From CBFFRJ01 sp051486985 (lineage in GTDB: Bacteria; Pseudomonadota; Gammaproteobacteria; Enterobacterales; Enterobacteriaceae), in NCBI RefSeq assembly GCF_051486985.1, contig NZ_JAHVDV010000021.1, positions 1 to 64,000 of the forward strand: a DNA stretch of 64,000 nt, read 5' to 3'. This document shows, one piece after another, positions 8,249 through 16,995 of the stretch; the stretch's first letter is position 1, and the number at the start of each line of letters is the position of its first letter. The notes under the pieces were generated by a model. The model was not told the DNA's origin. It saw nothing but the letters and a program-made list of their open reading frames with translations, and ran no database searches. Made by a program: the position numbers and the translations under genes.

Positions 8249-10363
8249 TTAAGGCCGCGCGTTAAGCAGCAGCAGCACGGCAGATTCGGGATCCAGTACC
8301 GGCATGGCCAGCCCGGCATGTTGCAGCCATTCGCCTGACAGCGTCACACCCTCCTCAACCCAGGTCGGTTGGGTGCTGACGATGCCGTCACGGAAGTTTT
8401 CGGCAGCGTCAATAACGCGCGCATCATATTCGCACTGCGGATCTAGCCCCTGAAGGCGCAGCGTTCCGCTCATGGCCCAGGTCGGCATGGCAATCTGGGC
8501 AATGGCAACCAGCGCCTGACGGCGGTCGGGCGAGACGATTGAGGTCAGCATCTGCGCCTGCGGATCGTCACTGTCGAGACGGTAAAGTGTGCCTGTATGA
8601 ATGAGAGAACGGTATTGCTTATACAATTCGATATAGCGGCTGAAGCCGGCTTTATCTTCGTCCGAAGCCTTTAACGGATCCAGTTCGATCCCCAGATGGC
8701 CGAAGAGGGCGGTAATACCGCGGAAATGGATATCCGAAACCCGGCGGGTCGAGTGGCTCTTTTTCGCCCCGATGTGCGCGCCCATCACTTCCGGTGGGAA
8801 GAAGTAGCTGAAGCCGCGTTGAATGGTCTGGCGTTCGAGTGCATCGTTATTGTCCGATGGCCAGAAACGCTGCACATGGCGCAGGATCTCGTAGTCAATA
8901 CGCCCCCCACCAGCCGCGCAGGACTCAATATCCACAGTCGGATGCTTCGCGCGAAGTTCTGCCATCAGCGCATACAGCCGTTCAACCTGGCGGGTCTGCG
9001 CCGGGCGTGCCTGATGCCCAGGCTGAACCACTTCACGGTTCATATCCCATTTCAGGTACGAAATAGCGTAACGGCTGAGCAGGGTATCAAGACGCTCTAA
9101 CAGATAGTCAAAGACCGCATCGTTGCTCAGGTCCAACACATACTGGTTACGACCGATGGGCTGCTGATAGTCACTAAGTTGCAGTAACCAGTCCGGGTGG
9201 TGGCGATAGAGGTCGGAATTTTTGCTGATCATCTCTGGCTCAACCCACAAGCCGAAGCTCATGCCCTGTTTCAGGACGTGATCGATCACCGGCCCCAGCC
9301 CTTGCGGGTACTTTTTCGCATCAACAAACCAGTCGCCCAGGGCGGCTTTGTCGTCGTTGCGACCGGTAAACCAACCGTCGTCAATGATGAAGCGTTCCAC
9401 GCCCATCTTCGCGGCTTCTGTTGCCATGTCCATGATGTACTGCGGCTGGTGGTCGAAATAGATTCCTTCCCAGGTATTGAGGTGAACCTGTCGCGGCTGC
9501 GCCGGGCTGAAGCTCAGCAGCTGATGGCGAAGGTGAGCGTGGAACTGCTGGCTCATACCGTTCAGACCCCGATCGCTCCAGGTGGCATAAAGCCACGGTG
9601 TCGCGATGCTTTCCCCGCTTTGCAACACCACTTCGCCCGGGACATACAGGGCTTCCGCCTGCAATACGCGACGACCATCGGCCTTAACGTCAATACGCAT
9701 ACGGTGGTTACCGCTCCAGGCGAAATGCGCGCCCCACACCTCACCGTGGTTTTCACTAAAACCTTCGGTACCGGCGATCAGCGCAGGATAGTGCTGGTGC
9801 GACGTGCGCCCGCGACGGTTTTCCTGCTGATAGCCGCCGTGCAGCAGGCTATGGCGGTGCTGCTGAAATTCATAGACCCAGCGGCCATAGAACGAGAGAC
9901 ATTCATTAGCGCGCTCTGGCAGGGGCAGGGTGATCGCGAGACGCGAGAGTTCATAAGGGCCGTTACCGGTATTGGTTAAGGTGTGGTTGATTTTGATGAC
10001 GTCACTGTCGCAGTCAAACTGCAGTTGGGTATCAACCCGTAAACCGGCGGCGCGATCTTCGCTGTGGATCTGTAAACCTTCACAGCTCTCTTCGAAGCTG
10101 ACGATGCTAAACACCGGCGACCAATGCTTCCCGCTCCGATGTCCTTCGATGCCAGGGCTGCCGAACAGGCCGCGACCATTTTCAGCCATCAGCGATACTG
10201 GCGTATCCACATCCAGCCTGCCGTAGGGGACGGCGCGAGCAAGGGCTGTTTTAACGGCATTAGACGGGGCTAACTTGCGACCCCAATAGAGGATCTCGCC
10301 CCCAGAGGCGGTATCGACGCACAGCGTAGAGGTATTTCCTGAAAGAAAGCGTGTTTGTTCCAT
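8249..10363 (-). CDS. Alpha-galactosidase, GH36
   Basis: The 704-residue enzyme belongs to glycoside hydrolase family 36 (RafA/AgaN type) and releases terminal alpha-1,6-galactose from melibiose and raffinose sugars. The beta-sandwich N-terminal domain is followed by the TIM barrel. Nucleophile Asp440 lies in YLKWDMNRE and the acid/base aspartate near 504 in PSDNNDALE; CAAGGGRID is the family substrate-binding loop. There is no signal peptide, so it is cytoplasmic. The ATG at 10363 is preferred to the GTG one codon upstream, as AGGA sits seven bases before it. It heads the unit alpha-galactosidase, melB, porin, malM-like. Confidence 0.92.
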   Translation of the reverse strand: MEQTRFLSGNTSTLCVDTASGGEILYWGRKLAPSNAVKTALARAVPYGRLDVDTPVSLMAENGRGLFGSPGIEGHRSGKHWSPVFSIVSFEESCEGLQIHSEDRAAGLRVDTQLQFDCDSDVIKINHTLTNTGNGPYELSRLAITLPLPERANECLSFYGRWVYEFQQHRHSLLHGGYQQENRRGRTSHQHYPALIAGTEGFSENHGEVWGAHFAWSGNHRMRIDVKADGRRVLQAEALYVPGEVVLQSGESIATPWLYATWSDRGLNGMSQQFHAHLRHQLLSFSPAQPRQVHLNTWEGIYFDHQPQYIMDMATEAAKMGVERFIIDDGWFTGRNDDKAALGDWFVDAKKYPQGLGPVIDHVLKQGMSFGLWVEPEMISKNSDLYRHHPDWLLQLSDYQQPIGRNQYVLDLSNDAVFDYLLERLDTLLSRYAISYLKWDMNREVVQPGHQARPAQTRQVERLYALMAELRAKHPTVDIESCAAGGGRIDYEILRHVQRFWPSDNNDALERQTIQRGFSYFFPPEVMGAHIGAKKSHSTRRVSDIHFRGITALFGHLGIELDPLKASDEDKAGFSRYIELYKQYRSLIHTGTLYRLDSDDPQAQMLTSIVSPDRRQALVAIAQIAMPTWAMSGTLRLQGLDPQCEYDARVIDAAENFRDGIVSTQPTWVEEGVTLSGEWLQHAGLAMPVLDPESAVLLLLNARP

Positions 10364-10423
10364 CACATTGTCCTGTCACTATTCCTTATGATCGCGAAGA
10401 CAGTAACACTCATTACAAAATGT

Positions 10424-10443
10424 AATTGTGACCGCTCACCCAT
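10424..10443. promoter_or_regulatory. Near-symmetric lac-operator-like site before the alpha-galactosidase gene
   Basis: AATTGTGACCGCTCACC matches the ideal symmetric lac operator AATTGTGAGCGCTCAC except for one central base, and diverges only at the far end. The TGTGA-N4-TCACC spacing is wrong for CRP, which needs N6. It lies about 60 bases before the start codon and just downstream of a possible -10 (CATAAC on the minus strand, 10449-10454) with TTGATA at 10474-10479 and a long 19-base spacer. This is the usual place for a blocking operator. Confidence 0.55.
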
Positions 10444-10545
10444 TTGCTGTTATGCCATATATTTTTAAGAAAATATCAAGGCATTAAGGTAATGTTAACC
10501 TTCAATAAAAAATAATATGCCTTTGATATTAATGGATTATTTATA

Positions 10546-10566
10546 ATTTGTGAGCGAAGAACAATT
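10546..10566. promoter_or_regulatory. Lac operator-like site between lacZ and the alpha-galactosidase gene
   Basis: ATTTGTGAGCGAAGAACAA plus TT agrees with E. coli lac O1 at 18 of 21 positions. Its centre is about 123 bases from the centre of the second operator-like site at 10424-10443, close to a whole number of helical turns, so a looped repressor complex is possible. It lies upstream of the alpha-galactosidase start and supports LacI control of that unit (inference). Confidence 0.65.
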
Positions 10567-10596
10567 TATTGTAGTGTTGATGTGGGTCAGCGGGGC

Positions 10597-10620
10597 GATG
10601 GCGGCACAAGGGCCGCCATC
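10597..10620. terminator. Hairpin after lacZ
   Basis: GATGGCGGC and GCCGCCATC form a perfect nine-base stem with a six-base loop, 19 bases past the lacZ stop. There is no T tract on the minus strand, so it may protect the lacZ message or only weaken readthrough into the alpha-galactosidase unit. Confidence 0.5.
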
Positions 10621-10638
10621 GACTGACGAAGGGTGAGA

Positions 10639-13600
10639 TTAACGACGCGTCCAGCACAGGCTGTAGTGGTAGTGCGGCTGTTGCAGCAAATACTCTTCAG
10701 ACACGCTCGGGCTCCAGGAGTCGTCCCCGCCGATGCCCATATGGAAACCATCAATGTTCAGCCAGCTGCCCGGCTCTTCTTCCAGCAGGTGGCGGTGCGA
10801 GGTGTCACGCAACTGGGCCTGGCTGTAACGGCTGAGGTTGAACTGAAAATCGCCGGACCAGCAGTTTTCAGCGTATTCGAGGCGCGTCGTGCCGCAGCGC
10901 AGGCCGTTTTCGCTCGGGAAAACGTACGGGGTATACATTTCCGCTAACGGGCGCTGCCAGAGATCGTAGCGCGCTGAGTGACGGCGATCCGGGTAGTTTT
11001 CATGCGGACCCAGGCCCAGCCAGCTAACCTGTGACGCCACGTCCGCCAGCTGGCATGTCAGTCCGATACGCGCCGGAGGAGGCGTCCCCTGTGCAACGTC
11101 AACCTCCACATTGATCCGCAGCTCGCCCTGGCTATCAATTTCGTACGTTTTACGGCTAATAAATAGCAGCTTTCCGTGCCCCAGCCAGTGATGCACCGAA
11201 CGCAGTTGCACTGAATGGGCCAGCGCGTCGGCATGCAGGCTCACCAGATGAGAGGTCATCGCATAATGACCGGCGGCTTTCCAGCGTTCTACCCAGGCGT
11301 TCGGGTCGATACGAGTGACTTCGCTGACGCCAATGTCGTTATCAAGTGGCGCACGTGTGAACTGATCCTGAAGCGGAGCCAACAGCAGGTTATGCCCGCG
11401 GCTGATCCATTGGGTCAGCAGGCCGCTGGCCCTGTCAAACTGCCAGCGCTCGTCGCCATGCTGAACCTCATAGCCTGTATCATTGCTCCTTAACAACGGC
11501 GCGCTGCCTTCGATGGACTCAGGCTCACCGGACAGTATGCCAGGCAATTGCCACTGCTCGCTGGCACAGAGATGGTTCGCATCGCTCCAGGCCGTGGCGG
11601 CAACCTGGCGCACCTCCACATTCAGCCAAAGCTGACCGCTACGGGTGACGGTCGGCAGATCCAGAGTGAACGTCTGCTGACCCTGCGGCGGGATAGCGAG
11701 GGCCATATCACCGCTGGCGAGGGATTCGCCATCCAGCTTAAGCGACCAGAACAGCTGTTCGTTATCGGTGGAACGGAACAGATACTCGCTGGTGACCTCC
11801 AGCTGGTTACCCGCCAGCCAGCGGAACTGGAAAAACTGCTGCGCGTGACGTGCTTCATACAGCGAAGGGTGCGGCGTGCGATCGGCGAACACCAGGCCAT
11901 CCATGCAGAACTGGCGATCGTTCGGCGTGTCACCAAAGTCGCCGCCGTAGGCCGAGAAGACAGTGCCATTCTCATCACGTTTGTTCAGTGACTGGTCTAC
12001 CCAGTCCCAGACGAATCCGCCCTGCAGTCGCGGATACTGGCGGAAGGCCTGCCAGTACTTATGGTACCCCCCGAGGCTATTGCCCATGGCATGGGCATAC
12101 TCGCAGAGGATCAGCGGGCGGGTCTCTTCGGGCATGCCAACCCACTTTTTAATTGACCATTTTGGTACCTGAGGGAAGGGCTGGTCCTGGTCGACACGAG
12201 CATACATCGGGCAAATGATGTCAGTGGCCGGGCTGTTGGCACCGCCGCCTTCGTACTGCACCGGGCGCGTCGGATCGTTGGATTTGATCCAGCGATAGAG
12301 CGCGTCATGATTGTCACCGTGACCCGACTCGTTGCCCAGCGACCAGATAATAATCGACGGATGGTTACGATCGCGCAGCACCATGCGGGTAACGCGTTCG
12401 ATCATGGCCGGGAGCCAGCGCGGATCGTTGCTCAGGCGGTTCATCGGCACCATGCCGTGGGTTTCAATATTGGCTTCATCCACCACATACAAACCATATT
12501 CATCGCACAGCCGGTACCACTGCGGGTGGTTCGGGTAGTGGGAGCAGCGGACGGCGTTAAAGTTGTTCTGCTTCATCAGCAGGATATCCTGGCGCATCGT
12601 CCCGATATCCATCACTTGGCCGTTGTCCGGGTGATGCTCATGACGGTTCACGCCGCGAACCAGGATCGGCTGGCCGTTAACCTTCAGCAAACCGCCGCTG
12701 ATTTCCACCTTTCTGAAGCCGGTATCGTAGGCTTCCGCCTCAATAAGCGCGCCCGCCTGCTTCAGCAGCACCACGGTGCGGTAAAGGGTGGGGACTTCCG
12801 CACTCCAGAGCGCCGGTTTTTCTACCGCCATGCACAGGGTGGTGCGATCCTCATAGCGGCCGCGTTCGTCAATAATCTCACTCTTAAGAGGCTGCTCTGC
12901 TTCGGTCACCAGCTCATCGCCGCGCCACAGCTGCACCGCCACGTGCGTGTCATCGCTAATCTCACCTTCGACCACAACCTGCGTTTCAAGGGTGGCTCGA
13001 GTGAAATCGTCGTTAAGGTGCGTGGCGATCTGTACATTCGCCAGACGCGTGTCAGGTTTATGCAACAGGGTAACGTCGCGGAAAATACCGCTCATGCGCC
13101 ACATGTCCTGGTCTTCCAGGTAGGTACCATCACTCCAGCGCAGCACCATCACCGCCAGACGGTTCTCCCCGGCGACCAGCACCTGGCTAAGATCAAACTC
13201 CGAGGGCAGGCGGCTGTCCTGAGCGTAGCCAATCCACTGTCCGTTACACCACAGATGGAACGCCGAATTTACGCCATCGAGGATAATGCGGGTTTGCCCC
13301 TTCTCAAGCCAGGCAGGGTTGACATTAAATGTGAGCGAGTAACAACCGGTCGGATTTTCCTTTGGAACAAAAGGAGGATTAACCGGGATTGGGTAGGTTA
13401 CGTTGGTATAAATTGGCGCGTCGTAGCCTGCCATCTGCCAGTTAGACGGGACTTCAATGCTCTGTGCGTCGGGCAGATCCTGCTCCAGCCAGCTTTCCGG
13501 TACCGCTTCAGGCTGCGTAAAATAGCTAAATTGCCAGCGTCCGTTAAGGATTTGTCTGGCGGGCGACAGGTTATTCAGGCGGCTATCCTCAGCCGTGCGC

Positions 13601-13710
13601 CAGCTGGAAAATGGCGGATGAGCAGCCAGGATATTAAGCTGGGTGACGGCGGGGTTTTCCCAGTCGCGGCGGGCAAGCACAGCGGCTAAAGATAGCGGAT
13701 TCTGACACAT
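10639..13710 (-). CDS. lacZ: Beta-galactosidase
   Basis: The 1023-residue protein is a full-length GH2 LacZ, hydrolysing lactose to glucose and galactose and forming allolactose. The acid/base Glu461 lies in WSLGNESGHG and the nucleophile Glu537 in LILCEYAHAMGN, at the same numbers as in E. coli. The five-domain layout and C-terminal barrel-capping domain are complete. The N-terminus MCQNPLSLAAVLARRDWENP is the Enterobacter/Klebsiella form. AAGGAACC precedes the ATG. It lies downstream of a lac promoter with CRP site and O1-like operator. No lacY or lacA follows; instead a hairpin and then an alpha-galactosidase unit. Confidence 0.97.
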   Translation of the reverse strand: MCQNPLSLAAVLARRDWENPAVTQLNILAAHPPFSSWRTAEDSRLNNLSPARQILNGRWQFSYFTQPEAVPESWLEQDLPDAQSIEVPSNWQMAGYDAPIYTNVTYPIPVNPPFVPKENPTGCYSLTFNVNPAWLEKGQTRIILDGVNSAFHLWCNGQWIGYAQDSRLPSEFDLSQVLVAGENRLAVMVLRWSDGTYLEDQDMWRMSGIFRDVTLLHKPDTRLANVQIATHLNDDFTRATLETQVVVEGEISDDTHVAVQLWRGDELVTEAEQPLKSEIIDERGRYEDRTTLCMAVEKPALWSAEVPTLYRTVVLLKQAGALIEAEAYDTGFRKVEISGGLLKVNGQPILVRGVNRHEHHPDNGQVMDIGTMRQDILLMKQNNFNAVRCSHYPNHPQWYRLCDEYGLYVVDEANIETHGMVPMNRLSNDPRWLPAMIERVTRMVLRDRNHPSIIIWSLGNESGHGDNHDALYRWIKSNDPTRPVQYEGGGANSPATDIICPMYARVDQDQPFPQVPKWSIKKWVGMPEETRPLILCEYAHAMGNSLGGYHKYWQAFRQYPRLQGGFVWDWVDQSLNKRDENGTVFSAYGGDFGDTPNDRQFCMDGLVFADRTPHPSLYEARHAQQFFQFRWLAGNQLEVTSEYLFRSTDNEQLFWSLKLDGESLASGDMALAIPPQGQQTFTLDLPTVTRSGQLWLNVEVRQVAATAWSDANHLCASEQWQLPGILSGEPESIEGSAPLLRSNDTGYEVQHGDERWQFDRASGLLTQWISRGHNLLLAPLQDQFTRAPLDNDIGVSEVTRIDPNAWVERWKAAGHYAMTSHLVSLHADALAHSVQLRSVHHWLGHGKLLFISRKTYEIDSQGELRINVEVDVAQGTPPPARIGLTCQLADVASQVSWLGLGPHENYPDRRHSARYDLWQRPLAEMYTPYVFPSENGLRCGTTRLEYAENCWSGDFQFNLSRYSQAQLRDTSHRHLLEEEPGSWLNIDGFHMGIGGDDSWSPSVSEEYLLQQPHYHYSLCWTRR

Positions 13711-13730
13711 AGTCTGGGTTCCTTGTTTAA

Positions 13731-13751
13731 TTTTGTTATTCGCTCACAATT
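13731..13751. promoter_or_regulatory. Lac operator O1 of lacZ
   Basis: On the minus strand AATTGTGAGCGAATAACAAAA agrees with E. coli O1 at 18 of 21 positions. It sits about 20-40 bases before the lacZ start, immediately after the promoter, as in E. coli. Confidence 0.85.
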
Positions 13752-13757
13752 TAAATT

Positions 13758-13819
13758 ACTATGCGAAGATACCCGAAGTTTGTAAAGCCCCATCACAGGA
13801 TAAGGTGATGGGATTCACA
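13758..13819 (-). promoter_or_regulatory. lacZ promoter with CRP site
   Basis: On the minus strand a -35 box TTTACA (13781-13786) and a -10 box CATAGT (13758-13763) are separated by 17 bases; TTTACA is also the -35 of the E. coli lac promoter. Upstream, TGTGA-ATCCCA-TCACC (13804-13819) is a good CRP site with the correct six-base spacer. Together with the O1-like operator this predicts glucose repression and LacI control. Confidence 0.75.
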
Positions 13820-13821
13820 AT

Positions 13822-13843
13822 TAAAATGCCCCGGCGGTGGGGC
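13822..13843 (-). terminator. lacI terminator
   Basis: On the minus strand GCCCC-ACCGCC-GGGGC (13828-13843) is followed by ATTTTAA, a short intrinsic terminator 13 bases beyond the lacI stop. Confidence 0.55.
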
Positions 13844-13855
13844 TGTAAGGAGGGG

Positions 13856-14932
13856 TTATTTCAGGCGAGCGACCTGGCGGGCCAGACGTGCTAACTCTTC
13901 GGAAAGATGCTGCGGCGAGATGGCTTCCGATTGCGGTTTGCTCGTGGTTTTACGCTCAATCAGGCTCACCGGCAGCAGCTCCGAGGCGGTCTCTTTCCCT
14001 TCAATTAAGGCCAGCAGACGCTCGGTGCTCACCTTACCCAGCGTTTTAAAGTCCTGCTTAATGGTGGTGAGTGGTGGCGTAAAGCAGGCGCTGTCTTCAG
14101 TGTCATCGTAACCGACAACCGACACCGCACTCGGCACCGCCAGGCCAAACTCCGAAAGTGCGCGCAACGTCCCAAGGGCCATCTGATCGTTGGCCACCAG
14201 AATGGCGGTCGGGATGATCCCTTCATTCAGGAGACGGGTCACGTGCTGATAGCCAGAAAGCGAACTCCAGTCGCCGTGCATCACCGCCACGGGTTCGAGT
14301 TGATGAGCAGCCAGATATTGCAGCCAGCCTTCGTAGCGCAGGCGCGCAGAGATTGAGCTTTGCGGCCCGGCCAGCAGGGCAATCTGCTGATGCCCGAGCG
14401 CCACCAGATGCTCCACACCAAGCCTCGCCCCCATCAGCGGGTCGAAGACAATATGGTGCATCTCGCTAGAGGGAGAGGCATCGAGAAACAGCACTGGAAT
14501 GGCGCCGCACAGTCGCATAATTTCCTGGGTGTGCTCGTCTTCCATAGGAATGTTGACCAGGATGCCGTCCACACGCTGAGACAGCAGCTGGTTGACGGCT
14601 GTTTTAGTGGCTTCCAGCCCCGGCTTCTCGGTCATGGATATCACCACATTGAAGTGTAACTCACTGGCACGCGATTTCACCGCTGCCACAATCTGCGACG
14701 GTGCATGCAGGGCCAAATTGCTAGTGGCAAAACCGAGCGTATGGCTCAGTTTGCCAGCAAGTTGCTGCGCCATACGGTTAGGAATGTAGTTCAGCGCATC
14801 CATCGCTGCTTCAACCTTAAGGCGTGTCTTCTGTGAGACATGGGCGGCACGGTTGATGACCCGGGAGACGGTCTGGTAAGAAACGTTGGCATTTTCGGCC
14901 ACGTCGTAGAGGGTTACAGACTTCGGTTTCAT
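13856..14932 (-). CDS. lacI: Lactose operon repressor
   Basis: The 358-residue protein is a true LacI orthologue: the helix-turn-helix VTLYDVAENANVSYQTVSRV matches E. coli in the operator-reading helix (YQTVSRV), and the hinge YIPNRMAQQLAGK, inducer pocket blocks (LALHAPSQIVAA, RLGVEHLVALGHQQIALLAGP) and the C-terminal tetramer helix (LARLARQVARL) are conserved. The ATG at 14932 is used because AAGGA lies eight bases before it. As the recognition helix is conserved, it should bind the three operator-like sites found near lacZ and the alpha-galactosidase gene. It is transcribed in the same direction as lacZ. Confidence 0.95.
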   Translation of the reverse strand: MKPKSVTLYDVAENANVSYQTVSRVINRAAHVSQKTRLKVEAAMDALNYIPNRMAQQLAGKLSHTLGFATSNLALHAPSQIVAAVKSRASELHFNVVISMTEKPGLEATKTAVNQLLSQRVDGILVNIPMEDEHTQEIMRLCGAIPVLFLDASPSSEMHHIVFDPLMGARLGVEHLVALGHQQIALLAGPQSSISARLRYEGWLQYLAAHQLEPVAVMHGDWSSLSGYQHVTRLLNEGIIPTAILVANDQMALGTLRALSEFGLAVPSAVSVVGYDDTEDSACFTPPLTTIKQDFKTLGKVSTERLLALIEGKETASELLPVSLIERKTTSKPQSEAISPQHLSEELARLARQVARLK

Positions 14933-15131
14933 GCCGGGAATCCTTGCCATTCATCGTTATGAAGATGTCCGCCTGGCGGCGAAAATAACACGGAATATCA
15001 TAACATCAGTCGGCTAAGGGCAGTAGATTGACAACGTGACGCGTACCTAATTCTGGCCTGAAAATAGCGCCTGTTGTCCACAGGCAATCATCCGTTTACG
15101 CCATATCGATTCGGATATGCTGATGCGATAA

Positions 15132-16067
15132 TTAGCGCGGTGAGCGAAAGAGAGACAGCGTTTTAAGCTGCGCGGTTATCGCACGCAGCGGCTCGCGTAG
15201 CGTGCTGTGCAGCTGACGAATCGCCAAGGAGAACTGCTTACGGTGCGGGCAAATCAGGTTCAGCGGTGCCGCCTCACCAGGCTGCTCCGGCAGGAGCACC
15301 TCAAGACGGCCAGCCTGCACATCCTCACTGATATCAATCCAGGATTTATAAACTATCCCCATGCCATCGATGGCCCACCGGCGGGCAACGTCGGCGTCAT
15401 CGCACAGCATCCGGCTTTTTACAATCAGCTGGCGACGCATCCCGTCCTGCGGAAAACTCCATTTGTCATAGACGTGGCTGTTCATGGTGAACAGCAGGCA
15501 GTGATGGTTAACGATATCGTCGAGGGTCTGCGGCCTGCCATGTTTCGCCAGGTAAGCGGGGGAGGCCGCCAGTACCCGGCGGTTATCTTCCGCCAGCGGC
15601 AGTGCCACGTAGCTGCTGTTATCCAGCACGCCATAACGAATGGCGATATCCACCGGATCGCGAAAGACATCGCTGATCTGGTCCGAGAGCGATAAGCGCA
15701 GCGAAATTTTTGGATGCTGTTCGCAAAAACGGGTAATGAGCGGTAACAGCACGTTGCGGCCAATATCTGAAGGTACCGCCACGCGCAATTCCCCCTGGAG
15801 GTCATCTTCACTGCTGTGCAGGCTTTCCGCACCTGCCTGCACCACGGCGAGCATCTCCTGTGCGAAAGGCAGGTACTTTTCCCCTTCTGACGTCAGACGC
15901 AGGCTGCGGGTGGAGCGCACAAACAGGCGTTTGTCGAGCGTGCGCTCCAGCCGATGGACGGCAGCACTGACCTGCCCCGGCAGCAGGCCTGCTTCCCGCG
16001 CCGCACTGGAAAAACTGCCCAGCGCGGCAGAACGAACGAATAAGGTGACATCTTCCAGGCGGATCAT
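15132..16067 (-). CDS. LysR-family regulator divergent from the nitroreductase gene
   Basis: The 311-residue protein has the LysR winged helix-turn-helix at residues 3-60 (AALGSFSSAAREAGLLPGQV, then LERTLDKRLFVRSTRSLRLT) and a CrgA/AaeR-like effector domain with the DIAIRYGVLDNSSYVALPL stretch. GGGAG precedes the ATG. It is divergent from the nitroreductase gene with about 205 bases between the starts, so it probably controls that gene and itself. Effector unknown. Confidence 0.9.
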   Translation of the reverse strand: MIRLEDVTLFVRSAALGSFSSAAREAGLLPGQVSAAVHRLERTLDKRLFVRSTRSLRLTSEGEKYLPFAQEMLAVVQAGAESLHSSEDDLQGELRVAVPSDIGRNVLLPLITRFCEQHPKISLRLSLSDQISDVFRDPVDIAIRYGVLDNSSYVALPLAEDNRRVLAASPAYLAKHGRPQTLDDIVNHHCLLFTMNSHVYDKWSFPQDGMRRQLIVKSRMLCDDADVARRWAIDGMGIVYKSWIDISEDVQAGRLEVLLPEQPGEAAPLNLICPHRKQFSLAIRQLHSTLREPLRAITAQLKTLSLFRSPR

Positions 16068-16274
16068 GACGGCTCCCTCGCCGGATCATAAGAAGCCTCT
16101 TTTGTGCCAGAAAACGTCCGCGCCGCACAGAGGGAACGGCGTTATTTTCACTGCGGGTGTGAAAGTGCTGCTTAATCAGGGCAATTTATCTCACCGTCGT
16201 TTGCGTTTATTCTCGGCACACCAGACGGGGCGGTACGCCCCTCGATTTTTCATTTTTGCGCCAGGAGAGAGATG

Positions 16275-16928
16275 ATGACTTTAGATGATGCAGTGGTTGC
16301 CCGTCATACCGTGAAGGCTTTTGAACCCGGGAAAACGCTACCCCAGGATCTGATTGATACCCTGCTGAACGTGCTGCATAACAGCCCTTCCTCGGTGAAC
16401 TCCCAGCCGTGGCATTTTGTGGTTGCCTCCACCGTAGAAGGCCGCGCCGCCATCGCGAAATCCACCGCCGGCGCCTTTATTTATAACGAACCTAAAGTGC
16501 TGAATGCGTCCCATGTGATTGCGCTCTGCATGCGTACCGACATCACTGAGGAGCATCTGCAAAACGTGCTCGCTCAGGAGAGTGAGGATGGCCGTTTCGT
16601 GGCGGACGGTGCGCAGGCCGGTCAGGACAAGAGCCGTCGCTCCTATGTGGATATGCACCGCTATGAATCACGTGATGTGCCGCAGTGGATGGAAAAGCAG
16701 GTTTATCTGGCCCTTGGGGGCCTGCTGCTGGGTGCCGCCATGCTGGGTATTGACGCCACACCGATGGAGGGGTTTGATCAGCGCGAGCTTGACCTGTCTC
16801 TTGGCCTGCGTGAAAAAGGGCTGACCAGCGTAGTGCTGGTATCCCTGGGATATCGCAGCGAGAAAGATTTCAACGCAGCACTGCCAAAGTCCCGCCTGCC
16901 GCGTGAAGCGGTGTTTACCTTTATTTAA
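16275..16928 (+). CDS. NfsB-like nitroreductase
   Basis: The 217-residue flavoprotein belongs to the oxygen-insensitive NAD(P)H nitroreductase family and resembles NfsB along its whole length (HTVKAFEP, NSPSSVNSQPWHFVVAST, the central GGLLLGAAMLGIDATPMEGF, and C-terminal FNAALPKSRLPRE). These blocks form the FMN site. It would reduce nitroaromatics and quinones by two-electron steps in the cytosol. Two adjacent ATG codons exist (16272 and 16275); the second is seven bases from AGGAG and is preferred. It is a paralogue rather than the nfsB of the usual locus, since the neighbours differ. It probably belongs to the regulon of the divergent LysR gene. Confidence 0.88.
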   Translation: MTLDDAVVARHTVKAFEPGKTLPQDLIDTLLNVLHNSPSSVNSQPWHFVVASTVEGRAAIAKSTAGAFIYNEPKVLNASHVIALCMRTDITEEHLQNVLAQESEDGRFVADGAQAGQDKSRRSYVDMHRYESRDVPQWMEKQVYLALGGLLLGAAMLGIDATPMEGFDQRELDLSLGLREKGLTSVVLVSLGYRSEKDFNAALPKSRLPREAVFTFI

Positions 16929-16964
16929 AGACTGTTTGTCGGGGGGCATTCTGCCCAGCAAAAC

Positions 16965-16990
16965 AAAAGCCTCCTGATGGAGGCTTTTTT
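16965..16990. terminator. Bidirectional terminator
   Basis: AAAAGCCTCC and GGAGGCTTTT form a perfect ten-base stem with a TGAT loop and T tracts on both sides. It serves the nitroreductase gene on the plus strand and the LacI-type gene on the minus strand. Confidence 0.9.
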
Positions 16991-16995
16991 CAGGG

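Noticed and set aside
10424..10443. CRP site before the alpha-galactosidase gene
   Set aside because: The TGTGA and TCACC halves are four bases apart instead of six, so a LacI-type operator fits better.
12307..13689. Long open frame (460 codons) on the plus strand opposite lacZ
   Set aside because: It is a shadow of lacZ, which is complete with both catalytic glutamates. The antisense protein shows no recognisable domain and has no ribosome site.
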